Below, one piece after another: positions 8,910-13,964 of a DNA stretch of 13,964 nucleotides (position 1 is its first letter; each line of letters opens with the position of its first letter). Source of the DNA: Smittium mucronatum (taxonomy: Eukaryota; Kickxellomycota; Harpellomycetes; Harpellales; Legeriomycetaceae); assembly GCA_001953115.1 (NCBI GenBank), contig LSSL01007660.1, positions 1-13,964 of the forward strand, read 5' to 3'. The notes below the pieces were generated by a model. That model saw only the letters and a list, made by a program, of their open reading frames with translations, was not told where the DNA came from and made no database searches. The position numbers were made by a program, and so were the translations under genes.

Positions 8910-10813
8910 CGCTGATCTGATCATTAGACCATTGAAATCATCGATCCGATCACTCAAATTACTGGAGATGACCCATCGTCTCTCAAACTGGTTATATCAG
9001 TGTTTAAAGCACTTCAAATTCCAGCGGGAAACCTAAATTCTATGAAATGGGTACAAAATTTCATTTTCACAGTGCCATCCCCAACCTTAATCACAATATA
9101 AGATCAACAGGAGAATTATCAAAACTTCATTAGCTCGATGGTCCAGGATTAATTGAAGTTGGGAACCATCAGAGTAAATATGAAATCAGATCCTAAATTC
9201 GTTTCCCAGATATTTGAAAGAAGTGCAGAAGAAGATTCTCCCGATGTTGGATATGTCACGTACCACCAATTTGCTATAAAGGATAGCTTCAAAATTGAAG
9301 GTATCATTTCATTGAGAGAAATTATATTACCTGGAGATTTTATAGCGAATTTGGATGTAAAATCAGCATACAAAAGCGTTCCGATGCACAAAGATTCGTT
9401 GTAAATGTGCCGTTTCATACAAAAAAACAAGATATACAAGTTTTCTATCCTTCCATTTGGACTTACTACCTTAAAAAGAGTTTTTTTTTGAAAATAATGG
9501 AAAAGGAAATCAAGCCGCTCAGAGCCATTATAATACACCTTATATTTTACATATATTAAATAGCTATCTTCAGTTTATCGGTGGAGTAATTATAGAGGAA
9601 TACAGAAATATCTCTGATTATCATGGAGAATCTTGGGCTCACAACGAACCTCGAAAATTCCGAAACACTTCTTAGCATCCGTCAGACATTTCTTGGGATA
9701 TGCTAGACACTCAGAAAATATCTATACATACAACCCAGGGCAGAGTGAAGAAGATCCGAAGAGAAGTAAGAAAAGCCTTAAATATACCTTTAGCCATCAG
9801 GTAAGCAATGGGACTGAATGTGCTGTTTTAAGCAGCTGCAACAGCAATAGGCCCGGCACCAATTAATTCAAGGGTGCTTCAGTTTTATATATCCAGCACC
9901 CTATAGGGGTCCAAATTCAGGTATAGTGCTCCTTGCCCGCTCTCTCAAATGACATTGAGCGATTTGAAGTTGTGGGACTATCAAATTCATCAATGGAATT
10001 CATCGCCACTGATTCTGAGACCTGCAGACATAAAATCATCAGTATTTGCCACTACGTATGATTCTGGAACAGGGTGTTGAATAAAAAGCATCAGTATGAC
10101 CCAGGCTAGAATTTGGGACTAAAGACACAAACAGATTCCTCAAAATACAAAGAAGCAGCTACTCTTCTACATGCTTTGAGGCTACATGCGCCTCTTTGAA
10201 AAAATTCCAAAGTGAGGATGCAAAAAGACAATATAATCACAAAAGCTATTTAAATAAACGGAAGGACGAAATTGAGCTTCAAGCTATTAAATCTTGCAAA
10301 TGAACGGTGGAAAATCACCATGAAAAACAAAATCAAGGTGGAAATAACCCATATAGCAGGATATGAAAACATACTAGGGGAATGGCTATCCAGATATTTC
10401 CACAAGCCATTGGAATGGAGGTTGCTTACGCATTTTCTCACCTCGGTGAACGAAAATTGGGACCCACTAAATATAGATCTGTACTCATCAGTAGCCAATT
10501 AGAACCTAAAAAGATATTACTCCCAGGTTTCGGACCCGAATTAGATGGTTACGGACTCTCTCTCCCACCCCTGTCCAAATTTCTTTGCTTAATTCAACCA
10601 ACCCTCACTTTAATTACTCCCAATAATAAGTCGGCTCGTAATGAAAAATCTGCGTATGATAATTATAACACCGAACTGGTCATCCCAACCATGTTTTCCT
10701 CTTTCGTTGAATTTGGCAGTGTACCCCTTATAATAACACCAGGCGATAATCCTCAGTGGGCGATTTGCTTACGGAAAATATCCAACACTTATCTCATTTT
10801 GTCTTACAACTGA
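8910..10813 (+). pseudogene. DIRS reverse transcriptase-RNase H(-Dam-like) pseudogene
   Basis: The enzyme copied element RNA to DNA and removed the RNA strand. A linker (QITGDDPSSLKLV, then FTVPSPTLI) precedes the RT. RT motifs include PKFVSQIFER, SLREIILPGDFIANLDVKSAY (about 9312-9374), KIYKFSILPFGL (LPFGL 9450-9464), IMEKEIKPLRA, ENLGLTTNLE and TFLGY. The YxDD box is destroyed: the two Asp codons are TAT TAA at 9554-9559. Connection motifs TAIGPAP, APCPLSQMTLSDLKLWDYQIHQW and LILRPADIKSS lead into RNase H (FATTYDSGTG near 10045-10075; MQKDNIITKA; HIAGYENILGEWLSRYF near 10350-10400). After it come NENWDPLNIDLYSS, LKRYYSQ and FPLSLNL, matching the segment reported as Dam-like methylase in DIRS elements, with its PP motif decayed. 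The frame passes 3, 2, 1, 3, 2 with shifts near 9489 (a run of nine T), 9698, 10255 and 10720. The family call is firm and the enzyme is clearly dead. Confidence 0.85.
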
Positions 10814-10946
10814 TAAATGACCCCATAAGACCAAAAAAAAACGAAATTATGCTTCACTCCTAAATATTTTTAAAAAATGGACTTACATAAACCAACTGGA
10901 CCATGCAAAATACGACACGATAATCCTAGCTAATTGTCTTGCATTA

Positions 10947-10973
10947 CTACAACTACAACTACAACTACAACTA
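10947..10973 (+). repeat. (CTACAA)n microsatellite in the recombinase region
   Basis: Four and a half tandem copies of the hexamer CTACAA, read in the recombinase frame as alternating Leu-Gln. This is a likely replication-slippage expansion within the N-terminal part of the recombinase. Confidence 0.85.
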
Positions 10974-11721
10974 AAATACTTTTTAATCCATTCCACTGCT
11001 GTTTTGGAATGTTGGCAGTAGTTATATCCAACCAATAAATATATTACTTCAAACAGAAGAATAGTTAAGCTGTTGAAATGGTTAAAAAATAGGGTAGAGA
11101 AATTTTCCCATCAATTTTCTACATGATATATTGAATACCTGATTATTTATTTTAATACATAGGGCAATAATGCTAATCTACCCCTGAGATCATTGGATAA
11201 GAATAGGGTTACTCTTTTAGCTCTAGAGACTTCTTGATGACCTAGATGTGAGCTTTAGGGAAACCAGCTCTCGAAAATTAGAAAATCCGAGTATGGAAAC
11301 TCTATGTATCTATGTTGCCTAAAAAATAAGGGCAAAACTCTAAAAGGGATTTAGCTCACGCCTTTGGATGATGACATAAATAATTTTCCAGTTAAGACAT
11401 ACTAATTATACATGAAATTGACCGAATACCATGTCATTAATAAATAAAAAAATACTATGTTTTTTGTATTCAAACCCGATGCAAAGCCAGCATCAAATAG
11501 CAAATAAAAATTGAATTGAATCTTCATTGTCAGCTATTGGCTCATACAGCAATGCTATCAGTACTAGAGCAGTACCAACTAGGAAAGCTTTTTTATATAG
11601 AATTATAATTGAAATTTTTTTACACCAGGCAGATTGGTATAGTGCTAACAAGTTTAAAAAATATTATTTTAAACCAAATAAAAATCCAATTCCGCATTCT
11701 GAAACCTCGAAGATTTTCAGC

Positions 11722-11763
11722 ATAAAAATACACCAATTTTTGAGTGGTCCTTCGGCCCCGAGA
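11722..11763 (-). repeat. DIRS internal complementary region (ICR)
   Basis: The complement of this segment matches the outer part of the left terminal repeat: about 17 of 22 bases against 7308-7329, continuing at about 12 of 18 to roughly 7347. Its GC-rich core (GGTCCTTCGGCCCCG) stands out locally. In DIRS elements the ICR, complementary to the outer ends of both terminal repeats, is thought to template joining of the ends into a circle. It lies inside the end of the recombinase reading frame, as expected. Exact limits are approximate. Confidence 0.65.
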
Positions 11764-11819
11764 TTTTTTTTCCCACACTCCACTTTCCTAAAAACAATTT
11801 CTTCGTACCCTTAGCACCT

Positions 11820-11986
11820 ATAGAAATTGCTGATTGTACCATGGAGGTGATACTGACCGTTTACATTATTATTAAATTTACTTGCTTATTAATCAATTGA
11901 TTATATTTAAAGTCTACCGATAAGTGAATTACGGCATGGACTGCCTATCACCAATCGTTTTCGGGACCCTCCGCCCCTCAAACAGT
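11820..11986 (-). repeat. DIRS right inverted terminal repeat
   Basis: Reverse complement of the left repeat, sharing the blocks at 11822-11841 and 11877-11896 and the outer AACGATTG-type motif near 11952-11959. It ends at AACAGT (11981-11986). A GC-rich outer stretch (GGGACCCTCCGCCCC, 11963-11977) differs from the left repeat; non-identical outer ends are usual for DIRS repeats. Confidence 0.8.
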
Positions 11987-12344
11987 CTTCAATAATATAA
12001 ATAAAAAACCACATGTATCTGGAAACTTGGTGCATTTCTCATCATTTTGAAAAAAATTATAGGAAAATTTTGGATTTGACATTGCGAAAAGTTATATTTT
12101 ATATAACAATATTAAGTATCAGGTTTAACCTGATAATTTTAATAATAAGAGGTAAACAGATATACTAGTTAAAAATATAAAAGGTAGTAAATAGACTGGT
12201 TGAAAAGCTTAAATTTTCCGAAATGGCTAAGCTTCCTTAATTATACCATTTCCTATTTTCTAAAAGTCAATTGTACTTATGGGAGGCTTTCTTCATCAGA
12301 TAAAATATTCAATGTATGCAGTGAATCTATTGGTTCACTAAAAC
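11987..12344. other. AT-rich right flank of the DIRS element
   Basis: No gene seen. It contains one perfect odd palindrome (listed separately). Confidence 0.5.
12118..12134. repeat. 17-base hairpin or odd palindrome
   Basis: ATCAGGTT and AACCTGAT are exact complements separated by a single T, about 130 bases right of the DIRS end. It could be a binding site or a relic of a small foldback. Function unknown. Confidence 0.5.
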
Positions 12345-12591
12345 AATATATACTAATGAAAAATTAAAATAAACTAATATTTGAGGCAGCAAGGAAAATT
12401 TCAGTTGTGACCAGATGGTGGAAAAAAATTATATTTTTCATTGGGGCTTTTATTATTATTTAAACGCATTATATATCAAAGTATTAAAACAAAAAGCTAA
12501 TTGTTGAACCTGCAAGGAAATTGTTAATTGCGTACAGATGATAAATGCATACTGATTTCTTATTGGACTTGATTTTAAAATTTACTCATTA
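12345..12591. repeat. Diverged direct tandem duplication, unit about 123 bp
   Basis: Two adjacent copies (about 12345-12467 and 12468-12591) share TATAT(C/A)..., CTAAT.TTTGA..C.GCAAGGAAA, CAGATG, AT.TTT.ATTGG and a CATTA end. The anchor GCAAGG lies at 12389 and 12512, exactly 123 bases apart, while the terminal CATTA is 120 apart, so a few indels have accumulated. Because 123 is a multiple of three, both copies sit in one frame, giving IFEAARK and LIVEPARK, but stops separate them and no coding role is demonstrated. Confidence 0.6.
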
Positions 12592-12808
12592 TTAAGTTCT
12601 TATGTAAATTAAGTAAATCACTTTATATTTAAATGAGTTTTGAATATTAATTTAATTTAAAAAAAGGATTTTAGATTTAGAATTTATAGGTTTAAATCGA
12701 AAAAAAGAATCTATTTTGTATGTAATTTTTTATTTTTTAAATCTGAAAAGTAAATCTTTTATCACCTTTTCTTTTAAAAAAAAGATAATCTGCTGAAAAA
12801 CCACGTAA

Positions 12809-13004
12809 AGCTGTTATGTGATACATTTAGCGATTCAAACTCAAGCTCATGTAGATTCTGAGAGAGTTATAAATTTTTAACTAGAAAATGTTTGCCAGCT
12901 TGAAATCGAGTCTAATGAATTATTTGATTCAAAAATAGTTAAATGTTCAGGATATACTGTCGAAAAAAAATGGAGAAAGTGTTTCAATATTCCAGCCAAT
13001 TAAT
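12809..13004 (+). pseudogene. Unrecognised coding-like fragment
   Basis: Frame 2 gives about 65 codons with a single TAA at 12878 in the middle: a run through QTQAHVDSERVINF, then LENVCQLEIESNELFDSK and KCSGYTVEKKWRKCFNIPAN before TAA. The residue mix (charged residues, Cys, Trp) is more protein-like than the surrounding AT-rich noise. I do not recognise a family. It may be an exon remnant of the same relic as the fragment at the window end, but no joining evidence is visible. Confidence 0.3.
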
Positions 13005-13605
13005 AAAAATTTCTATTCCAAATAAGTTTTAATAGTAATAGACTGGAAAAAATTTAAATTTTTTGATAATTCCTGTGATAATCTGAGATATATTTTACCA
13101 ATCATATAAATTAGATTCTACTGTCAAATAATCTGATTTTTTTTGAAAAAATCTTACTAATAATATTCTTATATTTAAAAATTGTATTCTTTTGTTTTTT
13201 TAGTTTATTTTTTGAAAACAAAATTGACAAATAGATAAATAGGATCACTCGAAGGATTTTTTGATAAATTAGATAAGATTTTTTAATCAAAAATTTTATA
13301 TATTTATGCAACTTTACTTATAAATATTATGGCTTGGTATGTTTATATTCGGTATTAATCCCACAAAATTTGACTTTTTAAACATATTAATTCATAATAT
13401 TGATGAAAGGGTTGACCATTAATGCTAAATGTTTTAAAATTTAAAAAAAATCCAATATTTATTTAAACAAAATCAATCTCAGATAAAAATATCTTTTAGT
13501 CTGTTTGGATCTTACAAAAATGATTTTATTGAAAGGATATAACATAGAAAAATATAAATGTTTTTTATTTAAAATATTAATTTAAATTATATATTTTTTT
13601 ACTAG
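13005..13605. other. AT-rich stretch, no gene seen
   Basis: Very AT-rich, with no supported coding sequence on either strand. It ends in a T-rich tract followed by ACTAG (13592-13605), which resembles a eukaryotic 3' splice site immediately before the next coding-like fragment. A GTATGT-like donor word occurs at about 13337 (GGCTTGGTATGT), but pairing them is speculation. Confidence 0.4.
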
Positions 13606-13964
13606 AGTGAAAAAGTTAAAAAAGTCTGGGATGAGGATTTTCAACATGAAAACCATGATATCACGAGAAATGTGAGAGTAAGTTACTCTAAGCCTTACAG
13701 AAATTTCTCACAACTATATTTTACCCCGTCAACAAAAATATTGGTGGTTGCGAGGGAGACCTAAGGGTAAATTATTTCTATGATTTATAAAAACGATATT
13801 ACAGTTCTAAACCACATTTGATACAATCACCAAATTGAATCAAAAAAATATTAAGCAGAAAATATCGATCTTTCGAAAGGGAACTTTTCTTTGTATAAGA
13901 TAAAATTGATATTGGAACCTGAGTATCTTTGTGTTGAAATGGATAAAATATACTCTGTTAAGAG
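13606..13964 (+). pseudogene. Unrecognised coding-like remnant running off the window end
   Basis: Frame 1 can be read for about 119 codons to the window edge with only four stops (TAA 13762, TAA 13768, TGA 13819, TAA 13852), where roughly ten would be expected by chance at this composition. The first 52 codons are uninterrupted (KVKKVWDEDFQHENHD... LYFTPSTKILVVARET) and the last 36 are open (AENIDLSKGNFSLYKIKL, then EPEYLCVEMDKIYSV). The fragment has no ATG at its start and follows a polypyrimidine-AG tract, so it could be an exon or exon relic. I do not recognise the family. A 15-base perfect palindrome (13675-13689) lies inside it. The product continues beyond 13964. Confidence 0.35.

Larger units (their letters stand above)
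10855..11814 (+). pseudogene. DIRS tyrosine recombinase pseudogene
   Basis: The recombinase integrated the circular cDNA. Frame 3 from about 10878 gives an N-terminal SAM-like part (RRIVKLLKWLKNRVEKF), then LRSLDKNRVTLLALETS, two TGA codons (11235, 11238) and PRCEL. By alignment to the family's W-R-P-R-x-E/D-L box, the second TGA sits at the first catalytic Arg. Next come LGTLDDD-like TPLDDDINNFPVKTY, LYMKLTEY and FKPDAKPAS. A shift near 11500 moves to frame 1, where a TGA at 11512 sits at a usual Trp. Then IGSYSNAISTRAV has lost the HxxR box, while ADWYSANKFKKYYFKP keeps the Trp (11635) and the nucleophile region Tyr-Tyr (11662-11667). The frame stays open through the internal complementary region to 11814. 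A (CTACAA)n tract lies near its start. The enzyme is inactive as it stands. Confidence 0.82.
7299..11986 (+). mobile_element. DIRS-like tyrosine-recombinase retrotransposon, degenerate
   Basis: This 4,688-bp element has the DIRS layout: inverted (not direct) terminal repeats, gag-like region, RT plus RNase H, a following Dam-like region, tyrosine recombinase, then an internal complementary region just before the right repeat. Its length is close to the roughly 4.8 kb of Dictyostelium DIRS-1. LTR retrotransposons have direct repeats and an rve integrase, neither of which is present. Base composition is visibly less AT-rich than the flanks (many 60-base lines near 38% GC against about 15-25% outside), so it has not fully equilibrated with its surroundings. 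All three coding regions contain stops and frameshifts and key catalytic residues are lost, so the copy is non-autonomous at best. Element ends are set at the shared ACTGTT/AACAGT and may be off by several bases. Confidence 0.85.

Noticed and set aside
8103..9538. Minus-strand open frames (8103-8345, 8598-8957, 9149-9538)
   Set aside because: They lie antisense to the gag and RT regions, whose + strand motifs are clear; these are shadows without recognisable motifs.
9633..9866. A 77-residue protein in frame 3
   Set aside because: The RT connection motifs (KKIRREVRKALNIPLAIR, TAIGPAP) are in frame 1 over the same bases.
10382..10813. A 143-residue independent protein
   Set aside because: Most of it is frame 2 read across the RNase H/Dam-like region whose motifs are in frame 3. 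Only the last 30 or so codons (NPQWAICLRKISNTYL) probably belong to the DIRS polyprotein after a frameshift.
7299..11986. LTR retrotransposon or endogenous virus
   Set aside because: The terminal repeats are inverted rather than direct, there is no rve integrase, and a tyrosine recombinase is present instead.
13111..13311. Minus-strand 66-residue Lys/Ile-rich frame
   Set aside because: Composition is that of random AT-rich DNA; no motif, and the length is expected by chance.
1..13964. Prokaryotic or phage origin, CRISPR array, tRNA or rRNA genes
   Set aside because: No regularly spaced repeats of CRISPR type, no tRNA B-box or cloverleaf, no dense genes or Shine-Dalgarno sites. The elements found are eukaryotic families.

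Overview
This window looks like AT-rich nuclear DNA of a eukaryote: a stretch of decayed mobile elements with no intact host gene. I see no operons, ribosome binding sites, tRNA or rRNA genes, and no open reading frame that reads as a complete known protein. The recognisable content is (i) a pseudogene of a Mutator-like (MULE) DDE transposase, (ii) an almost full-length but dead DIRS-type tyrosine-recombinase retrotransposon, and (iii) two short non-autonomous DNA elements with terminal inverted repeats. DIRS elements occur in slime moulds, early-diverging fungi and many animals. The AT-richness, the gene-poor repeat-dense texture and the style of the recombinase suggest an early-diverging fungus (for example Mucoromycota or Glomeromycotina), but that is a low-confidence inference from memory of the families.

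Layout. 1-2464: AT-rich sequence with unrecognised coding-like fragments (about 592-1351) and two small hairpins near 2.1-2.2 kb. 2465-3281: an 817-bp foldback or MITE-like element with inverted arms of about 200 bp. 3282-3717: AT-rich spacer. 3718-5479: MULE transposase pseudogene (FLYWCH-like zinc finger, DDE core, SWIM-like zinc finger, basic tail) with seven in-frame stops in its first half and about four frameshifts. 5480-6574: AT-rich spacer. 6575-6961: a 387-bp MITE-like element whose two ends carry an iterated CAATAG motif in opposite orientation. 7299-11986: the DIRS-like element of 4.69 kb, with inverted terminal repeats, gag-like, RT-RNase H-(Dam-like) and tyrosine recombinase regions on the + strand, and an internal complementary region near the right end. 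11987-13964: AT-rich sequence with a diverged 123-bp direct repeat (12345-12591) and unrecognised coding-like fragments that run to the window edge.

How the parts relate. In a live DIRS element the gag, RT, RNase H and recombinase act together: RNA is copied into a circular DNA, using the internal complementary region to join the ends, and the recombinase integrates the circle without a target duplication. Here the RT active-site aspartates, the recombinase HxxR box and its first catalytic arginine are all gone, so the copy cannot act on its own. The MULE copy is similarly dead. The two short elements carry no genes and would have depended on transposases encoded elsewhere. A recurrent pattern in all coding remnants is that in-frame stops are mostly TAA or TAG, often where glutamine is plausible, with few TGA. 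C-to-T decay explains this, but a UAR=Gln genetic code is worth one simple test.
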